DNA of 64,000 nt from Paraburkholderia sp. ZP32-5 (GTDB taxonomy: Bacteria; Pseudomonadota; Gammaproteobacteria; Burkholderiales; Burkholderiaceae), in the NCBI RefSeq assembly GCF_021390495.1, contig NZ_JAJEJP010000002.1, positions 1,550,001 through 1,614,000 on the forward strand, written 5' to 3'. Below are positions 15,351-25,217 of this stretch, piece after piece. How positions within the stretch are numbered: the stretch's first letter is position 1; each line of letters starts with the position of its first letter. The notes beneath the pieces are model-generated. The model was not told the DNA's origin and did not search any database. It saw nothing but the letters and a program-made list of their open reading frames with translations. The position numbers and the translations under genes were made by a program.

Positions 15351-17564
15351 TCATCCGGCCCCGACTTCGCCTTCATCGGACGTCAGCTGTTCTTCGAGGC
15401 GGTCGAACACGCGCTGCGTCGCGCGGCTCGGCGCTTCGAGCGCGAACAGCAGCAGCGAGCGGCCAGTCACCTGATACGCGTCGCCCGCGCTGAACTGCGG
15501 CAACTCCGCGCGCACCGGCATATTGGTGTCGACGAGGCAGGTCCAGCGCTCGGCCTCCGGAATATCGGGCAGCGTGAAATTGACCATGTCGTGATGCGCG
15601 TTTAGTACCAGCAGCAACGTTGCATCGGACGCGAGCCGGCGAATGCCGCTCGCCTGCGCGCGGCCGTCGATCACGAGGCCGAAGCAGCGCATCAACGAGT
15701 CGTCCCACTGCTCACCGGAAATGTCGGTGCCGTCCGGCGAGATCCAGCGCGTGTCGGTTACGTCGAGCGCTTCGTTGTATTCGCCGGTCAGAAAGCGGCC
15801 GCGCCGCAGCACCGGCAAACGATGCCGCAGCGTGGTCAGATTGCGCACGAACTCGGTCAGCGCACGGCCGTCGTCGTCGATCGCCTGCCAGTCGACCCAG
15901 CTGATCTCATTGTCCTGACAGTACGCATTGTTGTTGCCCTGCTGCGTGCGGCCGAATTCGTCGCCGGCCAGCAGCATCGGCGTGCCTTGCGCGAGCAGCA
16001 AGGTCGCCAGCAGATTGCGCTTCTGGCGCTCGCGCTGTTGATGGATTTGTGGATCATCGGTCGGTCCTTCGACGCCCATGTTCCATGACTTGTTGTCCGA
16101 GTGGCCGTCGCGGTTGTCCTCGCCGTTCGCGTCGTTATGCTTGTCGTTGTACGACACCAGATCGTTCAGCGTGAAGCCGTCGTGCGCGGCGATGAAGTTC
16201 ACACTCGCCCACGGCCGCCGGCCACGATGATTGAAGCGGTCGCCCGACGCGGTGAGGCGCGTCGCGAGATCGGCGGCCTTGCCCTCGTCGCCCTTCCAGA
16301 ATTCGCGCACCGTGTCGCGAAAGCGGTCGTTCCACTCGGCCCAGCCCGGCGGAAAACCGCCCACCTGGTAGCCGCCGGGACCGCAATCCCACGGCTCGGC
16401 AATCAGCCGCACGCTGGAGAGCACCGGGTCCTGGCGGCAACTGTCGAGAAAGCCGCCGCCTTCGTCGAAGCCGTGATCCTCGCGGCCCAGGATCGTCGCG
16501 AGATCGAAGCGAAAGCCGTCCACCTTCATCTCGGTGACCCAGTAGCGCAAGCTGTCGGTCACCATCTGCAGTACGCGCGGATGCGACAGGTTCAGCGTAT
16601 TGCCGGTGCCGGTGTCGTTGATGTAGTAGCGCGCGTCGTCGGGCATCAGCCGGTAGTACGACGCGTTGTCGATGCCCTTGAACGAGATCGTCGGGCCGCG
16701 TTCGTTGCCTTCGGCCGTGTGGTTGTACACGACGTCGAGAATCACTTCGAGATCCGCCAGATGAAAGCGATCGACCATCTCCTTGAATTCGCCGACCGAA
16801 TCGTTCGACGACGCGAAATATCGCGGATCGGCCGCAAAAAAACCGATCGTGTTGTAGCCCCAGTAGTTCGTCAGGCCCTTGTCGAGCAGATAGCTGTCGT
16901 TGACGAAAGTCTGGATCGGCAGCAGTTCGACCGAGGTCACGCCAAGGCTGCGGATATAGTCGACCACCGGCTTCTGGCCGAGCCCCGCGAAGGTGCCGCG
17001 CAACCGTGCGGGCACATCAGGATGACACTTCGTAAAACCGCGCACATGGGTCTCGTAGAAAATCACGCGTTCCCACGGCAGCGCATTGCGCTCGGGATGG
17101 GTCCACGAAAAGTTTGCGTCGACCACCTTGCATTTCGGCACGAACGCCGCGCTGTCGCGTTCGTCGAACGACAGATCACCCTCTTCCGAATCGAGCGTAT
17201 AGCCGAAAATTTCCGGCGCCCATTTCAGTTCGCCGATATGGGCTTTCGCGTACGGGTCCAGCAGCAGCTTGTTCGGATTGAAACGATGACCGTTGCCGGG
17301 CTCGTATGGACCATGCACACGGTATCCATAGACCGCGCCCGGTTTCAGGTTCGGCACGAACACATGCCATACCTCGTCGGTGTATTCGGGCAATTCGATT
17401 CGCTCGATTTCGTGCTCGCCGGTTTCGTCGAACAGACACAGTTCGACCTTGGTCGCATGCGCGGAGAACAGTGCGAAATTGACGCCGTTGCCGTTCCATG
17501 TCGCGCCAAGCGGAAACGGCGTGCCTTCCGAAATACGCGTCGAATAATGGGTCTGCGATGACAT
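15351..17564 (-). CDS. glgX: glycogen debranching protein GlgX
   Basis: Isoamylase-type GH13 enzyme of 737 residues that hydrolyses alpha-1,6 branch points of (phosphorylase-trimmed) glycogen. N-terminal CBM48-like region (about 10-120; FPLGATWNGNGVNFALFS), then the catalytic barrel with DVVYNHTAEG, the nucleophile Asp in DGFRFDLA, the acid in AEPWD, and the transition-state Asp in NFIAAHDGFTL. I start it at 17564 (MSSQTHYST), because AGGA lies 7 bases upstream; ATG at 17597 is an alternative. No other glycogen gene is beside it. It is convergent with the deamidase-like gene and divergent from the PRC-barrel gene. Confidence 0.92.
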   Translation of the reverse strand: MSSQTHYSTRISEGTPFPLGATWNGNGVNFALFSAHATKVELCLFDETGEHEIERIELPEYTDEVWHVFVPNLKPGAVYGYRVHGPYEPGNGHRFNPNKLLLDPYAKAHIGELKWAPEIFGYTLDSEEGDLSFDERDSAAFVPKCKVVDANFSWTHPERNALPWERVIFYETHVRGFTKCHPDVPARLRGTFAGLGQKPVVDYIRSLGVTSVELLPIQTFVNDSYLLDKGLTNYWGYNTIGFFAADPRYFASSNDSVGEFKEMVDRFHLADLEVILDVVYNHTAEGNERGPTISFKGIDNASYYRLMPDDARYYINDTGTGNTLNLSHPRVLQMVTDSLRYWVTEMKVDGFRFDLATILGREDHGFDEGGGFLDSCRQDPVLSSVRLIAEPWDCGPGGYQVGGFPPGWAEWNDRFRDTVREFWKGDEGKAADLATRLTASGDRFNHRGRRPWASVNFIAAHDGFTLNDLVSYNDKHNDANGEDNRDGHSDNKSWNMGVEGPTDDPQIHQQRERQKRNLLATLLLAQGTPMLLAGDEFGRTQQGNNNAYCQDNEISWVDWQAIDDDGRALTEFVRNLTTLRHRLPVLRRGRFLTGEYNEALDVTDTRWISPDGTDISGEQWDDSLMRCFGLVIDGRAQASGIRRLASDATLLLVLNAHHDMVNFTLPDIPEAERWTCLVDTNMPVRAELPQFSAGDAYQVTGRSLLLFALEAPSRATQRVFDRLEEQLTSDEGEVGAG

Positions 17565-17859
17565 AGCGGTTCCTGTAGGCGCAACAGAGGTTGGCATGCG
17601 TATTCCAGCGTTTTCCAGTGTATGCAGCGAATGCCGGCGATGCGGACTTTCCGCCGCGCGGCGCTCGCAAGCCCGCTGAATTAGCAAATTACGGACCCGG
17701 GTTTTCGAACATCGCTGCAAAGGCACCGGCGCGTGCCGCGTTACTTCAGATGAAAAACACGCGGCATGGCTTTTGCAGCCGTACATAGAGCCGCAGTCCG
17801 CGCGCGGACGCCGCAACCATCACGGACATAACAGGCACATCTATCAGGGAGAAAACATC

Positions 17860-18282
17860 ATGCACAATATGCAGATCAAACCGCTCGCGGCGGGCGCATC
17901 GCTTCTGGCCGCCATTACCTTGACGTCGGCATTAGCGGTATCGGGCGGCGCGTACGCGCAAGGCGCACCGCAAGCGGTTACGGAAAAGCGTACGGACGTG
18001 GTGCAACTGGCGAGCGGCTATCGCGCATCGAAGTTGACGGGCGTCAGCGTGTACAACCGCAACAAGGACAGCATCGGCACGCTCGACGACCTGATCGTGT
18101 CGCCCGGTGCGGAGCGCACCACGTATGCGATTCTGTCGGTTGGCGGCTTCCTCGGCATGGGCAAGCATCTGGTCGCGGTGCCGTTCAACGATCTGCAAAT
18201 TGAGAACCGTCGCGTCGTGTTGCCCGATGCGACGAAGCAGTCGCTCGAGACGCTGCCGGAATTCAAGTACGCGCCGGATTGA
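17860..18282 (+). CDS. exported PRC-barrel domain protein
   Basis: Protein of 140 residues. A signal peptide (about 1-34, ending GGAYAQG) is followed by one PRC-barrel domain (about 52-135) with LTGVSVYNRNKDSIGTLDDL and VAVPFNDLQIENRRVVLPDA. The barrel is a small binding fold also found in RimM and photosynthetic reaction centre H subunits; in exported alphaproteobacterial and burkholderial proteins its role is unknown. GGGAG lies 8 bases before the ATG at 17860. The divergent upstream gap of 295 bases with glgX probably contains both promoters. Confidence 0.85.
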   Translation: MHNMQIKPLAAGASLLAAITLTSALAVSGGAYAQGAPQAVTEKRTDVVQLASGYRASKLTGVSVYNRNKDSIGTLDDLIVSPGAERTTYAILSVGGFLGMGKHLVAVPFNDLQIENRRVVLPDATKQSLETLPEFKYAPD

Positions 18283-18510
18283 TTCGAGCGAGATTGAATC
18301 GATAAGGCGCGCTGGCATCGTCTTTCAAGACGACGCCTTTGACGCTGAGCGGATCGACGATGTCGTCGCGTCGGGCTCGTCGACGAACGGCACGTCGATC
18401 GTATGGATGTCGGCATCCACCGGCGTGGGGTATTCGGCGAGATTGTGATTTGTCTAGTGTGCCAGGAGCATGATCGAACTATCCGTGCGAATGGCGCTCA
18501 CCGCACCGCT

Positions 18511-18972
18511 TCAGGACGGCCCCACCGCATGCAATGCCGCGGCCGATTCCAGCACGCGCAACAACCGCTCCGGTGTCAACGGCTTCGCGCAGTGCGCGTC
18601 AAAACCGGCATCTCTGGCAAGCGCACGGTCCTCACTCGACGCAAACGCAGTACACGCAACCAGCAACATATGGGAAGTCAGTGGATGCGCGCGTAGACGG
18701 CGCGCCAGTTCGAGTCCGTCCAGGCCCGGCATCTTGATATCGAGCACCACCGCGAACGGCTGCCATTCGCGCGCCATGTCGCACACGGCAAATGGATCGT
18801 CGAGCGCGCGACAGTCGAAGCCATCGGCAATCAGTAGCATTTGCAGCGCTTCGGCCGCTTCGTGGTAATCGTCGACCACCAGCACGCGACGATGCGCGGC
18901 CATCGCGTAACGGATCGGCCGCCACACGAGCACGTCGTCGTTGCTGTCAACGTTGTCGTTGAACATCGTCAT
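18511..18972 (-). CDS. stand-alone response regulator receiver protein
   Basis: CheY-like single-domain protein of 153 residues with no output domain. The acidic pair is in VLVVDDYHEAAE (about 30-40), the phospho-acceptor Asp in VVLDIKMPGLDG, the conserved Thr in LLVACTAF, and the Lys in CAKPLTPE. Because it lacks a DNA-binding or enzymatic domain, it probably acts in a phosphorelay or by protein binding. The nearest kinase in the window is the hybrid kinase at 7-9 kb, but no direct link is visible. Start at 18972 (MTMFNDN) after AAGGCGAG. Confidence 0.87.
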   Translation of the reverse strand: MTMFNDNVDSNDDVLVWRPIRYAMAAHRRVLVVDDYHEAAEALQMLLIADGFDCRALDDPFAVCDMAREWQPFAVVLDIKMPGLDGLELARRLRAHPLTSHMLLVACTAFASSEDRALARDAGFDAHCAKPLTPERLLRVLESAAALHAVGPS

Positions 18973-19416
18973 TTTTCTCGCCTTTTTCCATTTCGCCCTG
19001 AAGGGCATCCCGCGCCACGCGCGCAAGATCTGCTCCTATTACGCTTTTTTTAGCGCTTTTTTTTAAAACGTGCTTCATCTGCATCATTTGTTTTGCAATG
19101 GGAACGGCACCGCCGGCGCGCGAACGCCGACGTCTCGACTCATATCAACATTCAGCTGGCCCAGTTGCGGCAACGCTTCAATAACAGCGCCCGCGATAGT
19201 CGCGTGCGCGGCGTCGCTCCAATACACTGCGGTCGTGCAGCCCGTCCCGCTTAGTGGACGTTGCACGATGTGAGTTTTTAAACGGCGCGGGGGATTTCGA
19301 AATGCATGCCGCTTGCGCTTTGATTGGCGCGTCTCGTATGCGCGGTCATAACGACAGGATAAGCGACGATGCCGATAAAGAAACGTCCCGCGTGTTAGGG
19401 GTTTGTGCTCTGCGGG
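18973..19416. other. intergenic region without a supported gene
   Basis: These 444 bases lie upstream of the receiver gene and downstream of the ligase gene. Two T-runs flanking AGCGC near 19044-19062 give an A+T-rich patch that could hold the receiver-gene promoter. A leftward GTG-started frame of 60 codons (19084-19266) has plausible amino-acid composition but no RBS or recognised family, so I do not call it a gene. Confidence 0.5.
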
Positions 19417-21087
19417 TTATCCCGCACGGTTGTCGATAAAGCCTTTGAGCATCGCCAGCGTGTCGGCATCGTCGATATGTTTGTCGGTACGCCAGCGCAG
19501 CATGCGTGGAAAACGTACCGCTACGCCGGACTTGTGGCGTGAGCTGCCCTGGATGCCTTCGAAGCCGATTTCGAATACGAGCGTCGGGTTCACGCTGCGC
19601 ACCGGGCCGAACTTGTCGACGGTGGTCTTGCGCACGATAGCGTCGACCTCGCGCATCTCTTCATCGGTTAGTCCTGAATAAGCCTTCGCAAACGGCACGA
19701 GCGTACGCACGCCATCGGCTTCGTCCCACACTGCGAACGTGAAGTCCGTATAAAGACTCGCGCGGCGGCCATGACCGCGCTGCGCGTAAACGAGTACGGC
19801 ATCGACCGCATAAGGTTCGATCTTCCATTTCCACCACGTGCCCGATGCTTTCGTACGGCCGACGCCATACATCGACGCACGCTCCTTCAGCATCAGCCCT
19901 TCGACGCCACGCGCGCGGCTTTCATCGCGTAAGGCGGCAAGCGCCGGCCAGTCCGCGCCGCTGACGAGCGGCGACACGCGCAATAGCCCACGTGCGAGCG
20001 TATCGTCGACCGACATCGCCAATGCATCGAGCCGCGCGCGCCGCTCGGCGAGCGGTGTCATGCGCAAATCCTGGCCGTGATATTCGAGCAGGTCGTAAGC
20101 AAGCAGCGCGGCCGGCGAATCCGCGAGAATCTTGCGCGTGAGTGTCTTGCGCGCGATGCGCGGTTGCAGCCGCGCGAACGGCAATGGCGCCGCCGCGCCA
20201 GGCTCCCACGCGAGAATTTCGCCATCGATCACCGAGCCGTCCGGCAATGCGTCGCCTAATGCCGCGACCTCGGGAAAGCGATCGGTAATCAGATCCTCGC
20301 CACGCGACCACAGCCACACGCGGCCGCTGCGTTTGACGAGTTGCGCGCGAATGCCATCCCACTTCCATTCGATCAACCATTGCGATGGTTCGCCGAGCGT
20401 CGCCGGATCGGCCTGCAATGGATGCGCGAGAAAGAACGGGTACGGCAGGCCCAGATCGCTGTCGTGCGGCTCGCCGGGCTTCGTGTCGTCGTCGCTGTGA
20501 GGTGCGATCAGACGCAGATAACGCGCCGCGTCGGGCTTCTGTTGCGAATCGGTCCAGCCGACCATCCGTTGCGCGATCCGCTTATGGTCCACGCCGGCCA
20601 CCTGCGCGAGTGCCCTGACCACCAGCTGTCGCGCGACGCCGACGCGAAAGCCGCCGCCAATCAGCTTGGCCAGCAGAAAACGTCCGCTCCAGTCGAGGTC
20701 GTCCCAGTAATCGATGAGACGTGTGCGCAACTCGTCGGGCGGCAGGCCACGCAAGGTCAGTATGCGTTGCTCGATCCATTGGGTCAGACCAAGTTCGGAA
20801 CTGCGTTGCGGCGGCGGCAGGATATGCGCGATCGTCTCCGCGAGATCGCCGACTGCGTGATACGACTCGTCGAACAACCATTCGGGCAGACCCGCGCGCT
20901 CGCGTGCGATCTCGGTTAGCACACGTGTCGGCACCAGTTGACGCGGCTTGCCGCCCGCGAGGAAATACGAGGCCCACGCCGCGTCTTCGGGCTCGGCCGC
21001 CGCGAAATAACTGGTGAGTGCCGCGAGCTTGTCGTGCGTCGAGGTCGTCGCATCGAGCGCGGTATAGAGGGCCGCGAAGCGTTTCAT
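19417..21087 (-). CDS. ATP-dependent DNA ligase (bacterial LigB/LigC-type, ligase-exonuclease system)
   Basis: Accessory DNA ligase of 556 residues that seals nicks using ATP; the essential replicative ligase of bacteria is instead NAD-dependent. An N-terminal helical DNA-binding domain (about 1-200) precedes the adenylation domain with the nucleophilic Lys242 in EWKWDGIRAQ, followed by DGEILAW, GVEGLMLK and TWWKWK, then an OB-fold C-terminus. The start is taken at 21087 (MKRFAALY). The exonuclease gene ends 7 bases upstream in the same direction, so the two are one operon. This ligase-exonuclease pair is a known bacterial repair association. Confidence 0.93.
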   Translation of the reverse strand: MKRFAALYTALDATTSTHDKLAALTSYFAAAEPEDAAWASYFLAGGKPRQLVPTRVLTEIARERAGLPEWLFDESYHAVGDLAETIAHILPPPQRSSELGLTQWIEQRILTLRGLPPDELRTRLIDYWDDLDWSGRFLLAKLIGGGFRVGVARQLVVRALAQVAGVDHKRIAQRMVGWTDSQQKPDAARYLRLIAPHSDDDTKPGEPHDSDLGLPYPFFLAHPLQADPATLGEPSQWLIEWKWDGIRAQLVKRSGRVWLWSRGEDLITDRFPEVAALGDALPDGSVIDGEILAWEPGAAAPLPFARLQPRIARKTLTRKILADSPAALLAYDLLEYHGQDLRMTPLAERRARLDALAMSVDDTLARGLLRVSPLVSGADWPALAALRDESRARGVEGLMLKERASMYGVGRTKASGTWWKWKIEPYAVDAVLVYAQRGHGRRASLYTDFTFAVWDEADGVRTLVPFAKAYSGLTDEEMREVDAIVRKTTVDKFGPVRSVNPTLVFEIGFEGIQGSSRHKSGVAVRFPRMLRWRTDKHIDDADTLAMLKGFIDNRAG

Positions 21088-21094
21088 CGCGCGC

Positions 21095-22255
21095 TCACGA
21101 TGGGTCCGGCGCGCGCGGCTCGTCCGGCTGCGCGGATAGTTCAGCGGGTTGTTCCGCCGAGGGTTGCACCGATGCGTCGCCAGCGTTGCCTTCCAGGCTC
21201 GCGGCATCCGCTTCGACCGTATCGTCGCCGTATTGCGTGGCGAACTCGCCCGCCTGCAAACCCTGCTCGTTCAGCCAGCGCACCATCGGTTCGACCGATC
21301 CATGCGTGACGATCACGCGCGTCGCGCCGCTCTCGCGCACAGCGGTTTGCAAGCTGGGCCAATCCGCGTGATCAGACAGTACGAAGCCGCGATCGACGCC
21401 ACGCCTGCGGCGCGCGCCGCGCAAACGCATCCAGCCCGACGCGAACGCATCGCTATAGTCGCCGAAGCGCTTGAGCCATGCGCTGCTCTGCGCGGACGGC
21501 GGTGCGATCACCAGCGCCTGTTTGAATACCGATTTGTCTTTCGCGGGGATGTCGCCAACCAGGCCGACCGGCGGCAAGCGCACACCCGCGTCGCGATACG
21601 CGCGATTCAGCGGTTCGACCGCGCCATGACAGAACAGCGGCCCGATCGCCGCATCGATGCTCGCAAGCACGCGCTGCGCCTTGCCGAACGAATAGCAGAA
21701 CAGCACCGACGCGCGCCCTTCCGACGCGTTATGGCGCCACCATGAATCGATCGAATCGAACACCGTTTGCGGCGGATCCCAGCGGTAGATCGGCAGCCCG
21801 AACGTCGATTCGGTGATGAAGGTATCGCAGCGCACCGGTTCGAATGCCGCGCAGGTCGGATCGGCATCGAGCTTGTAGTCGCCCGACGCGACCCACACGC
21901 GCCCCGCATGCTCGATACGCACCTGCGCCGAACCGAGCACATGTCCGGCCGGATGCAAGGACACGCGCACGTCGCCGATCGTCAGCGGCTCGCCATATTC
22001 GAGCGTCTGCAACGTGATGCCGGGCAAGCGCGAGTACAGCACGTTCGCGCCCGCGCGCGTCGCCAGATAGTGCCGGTGGCCAAAGCGCGCATGATCGGAA
22101 TGCGCATGCGTGATCACCGCGCGCTCGACCGGCTGCCACGGGTCGATATAGAAATCGCCCGGCGGGCAATACAGTCCCTCCGGCCGCGCGACGACCAGAT
22201 CGGCGGCCTGCGTTGCGATATTCACCTGAGTCACCTGAGCTTGCGGCTGATCCAT
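21095..22255 (-). CDS. ligase-associated DNA exonuclease (beta-CASP metallo-beta-lactamase fold)
   Basis: Metal-dependent nuclease of 386 residues related to SNM1/Pso2 and CPSF-73. The zinc motif HAHSDH is at residues 50-55 and further ligand positions are in LHPAGHVLGSAQ and ASGDYKLD. FVLSDHADW near residue 310 is the beta-CASP part. It is immediately upstream of the ATP-dependent ligase in the same direction with a 7-base gap, and probably prepares DNA ends for it. The extended form of this system also has an Lhr-like helicase and a phosphoesterase; neither is present here. Acidic C-terminal tail of about 35 residues looks disordered. Confidence 0.92.
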   Translation of the reverse strand: MDQPQAQVTQVNIATQAADLVVARPEGLYCPPGDFYIDPWQPVERAVITHAHSDHARFGHRHYLATRAGANVLYSRLPGITLQTLEYGEPLTIGDVRVSLHPAGHVLGSAQVRIEHAGRVWVASGDYKLDADPTCAAFEPVRCDTFITESTFGLPIYRWDPPQTVFDSIDSWWRHNASEGRASVLFCYSFGKAQRVLASIDAAIGPLFCHGAVEPLNRAYRDAGVRLPPVGLVGDIPAKDKSVFKQALVIAPPSAQSSAWLKRFGDYSDAFASGWMRLRGARRRRGVDRGFVLSDHADWPSLQTAVRESGATRVIVTHGSVEPMVRWLNEQGLQAGEFATQYGDDTVEADAASLEGNAGDASVQPSAEQPAELSAQPDEPRAPDPS

Positions 22256-22559
22256 CCGCCCTTTCCTTGCACGATTTGGGACGCGCGATTCAACGTGCGA
22301 TTTGCAACGTGATTCGTGAAGTGCTTTGCAACGCCGCTAACCAATGCCGCCAACAACACCGCTTGCAATCCCTTCAAACGCGAAAGCTTCCAATGCGCGG
22401 CCAAGCAAACTGCATTCCCGGCGCGCGCAGACCAATAGACACAGCCCGCCGAGCGCTCGTACCTGCTATGGCCGCGTTCCTGCTTACGGTATATAAAGCA
22501 GACACGCGTGTCGAGGCCGGCCGCCCTCCGGCGGCACCCGGCGCGCACCGCGAGGACTC
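22256..22559. other. divergent promoter region
   Basis: About 300 bases between the leftward exonuclease-ligase operon and the rightward YihY gene. No gene is supported. An A+T-rich word, GTATATAAAG near 22489-22498, may be part of the rightward promoter. Confidence 0.4.
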
Positions 22560-23462
22560 ATGCAGATCACGCTCGACCCGCAGGCGCTATACATCGCGAG
22601 GCACCCCGGCCGCTTCGTGCTGCAGACGCTGAAGGCGTTCCGCGCGAACCAGGGCCTGCTGCTGGCCGGCGCGGTCGCGTATTACGCGTTGCTGTCGATC
22701 GTGCCGCTGTTGATCCTGATCGTCATCGTGCTGTCGCGCGTGGTGCCGCAGCAACTGGTGCTCGACGCGCTCGCGCATCTGCTGCGCTGGCTCGTGCCGG
22801 GACAATCGAATGCGCTGGTGCGCGAGCTGTCCAACTTTCTCGCCCATCGCGCGGTGATCAGCACAGTGCTGCTGCTCACGATGATCTTCTTCAGTTCGCT
22901 CGCGTTTACCGTGCTGGAAAACGCGATGTCGTTGATCTTCGTGCATCGCGTCGTCGTCAAGCGACGGCATTTTCTCGTGTCCGCGCTGCTGCCTTATTGC
23001 TACATCCTGTTTCTCGGTATCGGGCTGCTGGTCGTCACCGTCGTGTCGAGCGCGCTCGATGCGATCGGCGCCGAGGGTGTCGAACTGTTCGGTCTGCATG
23101 TGTCGTTGCATGGCCTGTCGCGCGTGCTGCTGTATCTGCTCGGGCTTGCCGGCGAGATCTTCGTGCTGACGTCGGTTTATCTGGTGATGCCGGTCGGGCG
23201 TCCGTCGCTGAAGCATGCGCTGATCGGCGGTGTGGTGGCCGGCGTGCTGTGGGAGATCACGCGGCATGTTCTGGTCTGGTATTTCGCCACGCTGTCGCAG
23301 GTCAGCGTCGTGTATGGATCGCTGACGATGGCGATCGTGATCCTGCTGAGCTTCGAATGGCTCGCCACGTTGCTGCTGTTCGGCGCCCAGGTGATTTCGC
23401 AATACGAGCGCTTCGGCCACGAACCGCTCGATGCGCCGCAGCCGAAAATCGAAACCGGCTAG
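22560..23462 (+). CDS. YihY/BrkB family inner-membrane protein
   Basis: Integral membrane protein of 300 residues with six predicted helices, typical length for the family. Marks are LKAFRANQGLLLAGAVAYYALLS at the N-terminus (described here as FRANQGLLLAGAVAYY) and VYGSLTMAIVILLSFEW near the end. BrkB was first described as a Bordetella serum-resistance protein and YihY was once mislabelled as RNase BN; the true function is not settled. GAGGACT precedes the ATG. Single-gene unit, divergent from the exonuclease gene. Confidence 0.88.
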   Translation: MQITLDPQALYIARHPGRFVLQTLKAFRANQGLLLAGAVAYYALLSIVPLLILIVIVLSRVVPQQLVLDALAHLLRWLVPGQSNALVRELSNFLAHRAVISTVLLLTMIFFSSLAFTVLENAMSLIFVHRVVVKRRHFLVSALLPYCYILFLGIGLLVVTVVSSALDAIGAEGVELFGLHVSLHGLSRVLLYLLGLAGEIFVLTSVYLVMPVGRPSLKHALIGGVVAGVLWEITRHVLVWYFATLSQVSVVYGSLTMAIVILLSFEWLATLLLFGAQVISQYERFGHEPLDAPQPKIETG

Positions 23463-23722
23463 CCTGTGGATCCAATCGCAAGGGATAGCCGTTGCTCGCT
23501 CGTTTTCCGATGATGCTGTCCACGATGACGGCCGGCCGATCGGCACGCGGGCGTGCAACGGTCTTGCGCTTGAACGTGGCTGCTAAAATGGCGCGCTGAT
23601 AGCACGCGCCTGTGTTGCTGTTACAGGCCATTCATTGCACGTTCTCACGTCGGCCCGTCATTCGATGCTCGCACCCGCCCTCTCCACCCACGCCACGCCG
23701 TCCGTCAGCGGCGCTCGCGCCG

Positions 23723-24838
23723 ATGTCTGATCCCGCCCGTATCACGCGCGCATTGGCCTCGCGTGGCATCACGCCCGATGCCCGTCAACGCGAGGCCATC
23801 GATGCACTCGCGGCGCTGCTCGGCTCGCAGCAACGCGCGCGGCACGCATGGTCGAGCGCGGCGTTCGCATCGCAAGGCGTCTACTGCCATGGGCTGCCGG
23901 GGCGCGGCAAAAGCCTCGTCGTCGATACCGTATTCGAGCTTGCGTCATGCCGCAAACGTCGGCTGCACTTTCACGAATTTCTGCGCGAGATGAATCGCCG
24001 GCTCGTCAACGCGCCGCGCAGCGACGACCGGCTTGGCGACGTAGCGCGGCAATGGCTCGATGGCGTCGAACTGCTGTGCTTCGACGAGTTTCATGTTCAC
24101 GACATTGCGGATGCGTTTCTGATGGGACGCTTTCTCGATACCGCGATCGGACTCGGCACACGCATCGTGCTGACCTCGAACTACGCACCCGACGATCTGC
24201 TGCCCGACCCCGAGTTTCACGAGCGTTTCCTGCCGACCATCGCGCAGATCAAACGCTGCTTTACGGTGATTCATTTCGATGGCGCGCGCGATTACCGTTT
24301 CGGCGGTGAGGCGGCCGAGGTGCCGCGCTTTTTCGCGCCGCTCGATACATCGAGCCAGCACGCGCTGCGCGACATCTTCACGAGCCACGAACGCGGCGCG
24401 TGCATCGAAGCGCTGACGCTCAGCGCCGCCGGCCGGCCGCTGGCGGCACGCGCGGCCGGCAATGCGCTGCTGTGGGCGGATTTCGAGCCGCTTTGCGTAG
24501 CGAGCCGCTCGCATCTCGACTACCTCGATCTCGCCGAGCAATGGCAAGGGCTGATCATCGATAACCTGCATACGTCGGCACTCCAGCAGTCGCATACGCT
24601 GCAGCGGCTGATATGGTTGATCGATATCTTCTATGACCGCAAACGCGCGCTGTTCATCGCGTCCGATCAGCCGATCGAGACCGCGTTGATCGGACTCGAA
24701 GGCGCGCACGATCTGTCGCGCACGTTGAGCCGGCTGGCGGAGATGCAGTCGCGCGCGTATCGCAGCGCGCTCGATGCGAGTGGCGGCGAACGGGCTGGTG
24801 AGACTGAACAGGCTGAAAAAACCGAGGGTTCTTCGTAA
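23723..24838 (+). CDS. zapE: cell division ATPase ZapE (AFG1-like)
   Basis: P-loop ATPase of 371 residues of the AFG1/ZapE family, which acts on FtsZ ring stability in gamma-proteobacteria. Walker A is GLPGRGKS (57-64), Walker B LLCFDEF (117-123) and a sensor region lies in IVLTSNYAPDDL. I start it at 23723 (MSDPARITR); the frame is open to 23612 but those residues are Pro/Arg-rich and unlike the family. The region after residue 220 (ARDYRFGG) is family-typical. The C-terminal tail is Glu/Thr-rich. Confidence 0.9.
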   Translation: MSDPARITRALASRGITPDARQREAIDALAALLGSQQRARHAWSSAAFASQGVYCHGLPGRGKSLVVDTVFELASCRKRRLHFHEFLREMNRRLVNAPRSDDRLGDVARQWLDGVELLCFDEFHVHDIADAFLMGRFLDTAIGLGTRIVLTSNYAPDDLLPDPEFHERFLPTIAQIKRCFTVIHFDGARDYRFGGEAAEVPRFFAPLDTSSQHALRDIFTSHERGACIEALTLSAAGRPLAARAAGNALLWADFEPLCVASRSHLDYLDLAEQWQGLIIDNLHTSALQQSHTLQRLIWLIDIFYDRKRALFIASDQPIETALIGLEGAHDLSRTLSRLAEMQSRAYRSALDASGGERAGETEQAEKTEGSS

Positions 24839-25217
24839 GCGCGCTGTAGCGATACGGTTGCATCGTCGCGTCTTCGTACGTCGTCTCTGACTGGGCTATG
24901 TGATGAGCACGTTTCGTCACTGCGCCGCGATGTCCCGATGCTGTGCCCCACTCCGCCGCGCGAAAGACCTGATGCAAATCTTGCAAGCCGGCGGCAAATC
25001 CTGCCAGCGGCGGCAGGCATTCGAATAAACGCGCAAAGCCGTTCGCCATCGACACAAACACTGTAATTAGCAACCAATGAGCGGCCGATAAACGGACAAT
25101 AAGCCGCCAACAACCTCACCAACACCACCGCATCCCGCCTGCACGGGAATAGGTCCTGCTACCGCCGACGGCAACTTCGATTCTTCTGCGGATTACACGC
25201 CGCTTGCGCCCGTTGCC
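24839..25217. other. intergenic region without a supported gene
   Basis: These 379 bases separate zapE from the lipoprotein gene. Leftward frames here overlap zapE and have arginine-rich, shadow-like composition. A modestly A+T-rich patch at about 25050-25095 may carry the promoter of the lipoprotein gene. Confidence 0.4.

Noticed and set aside
16101..17561. 486-codon rightward open frame inside glgX
   Set aside because: Antisense shadow of glgX; no recognisable motif or suitable RBS.
19084..19266. 60-codon leftward frame in the intergenic region upstream of the receiver gene
   Set aside because: Composition is plausible, but the start is GTG, no RBS is visible, and I know no family. Kept only as a note.
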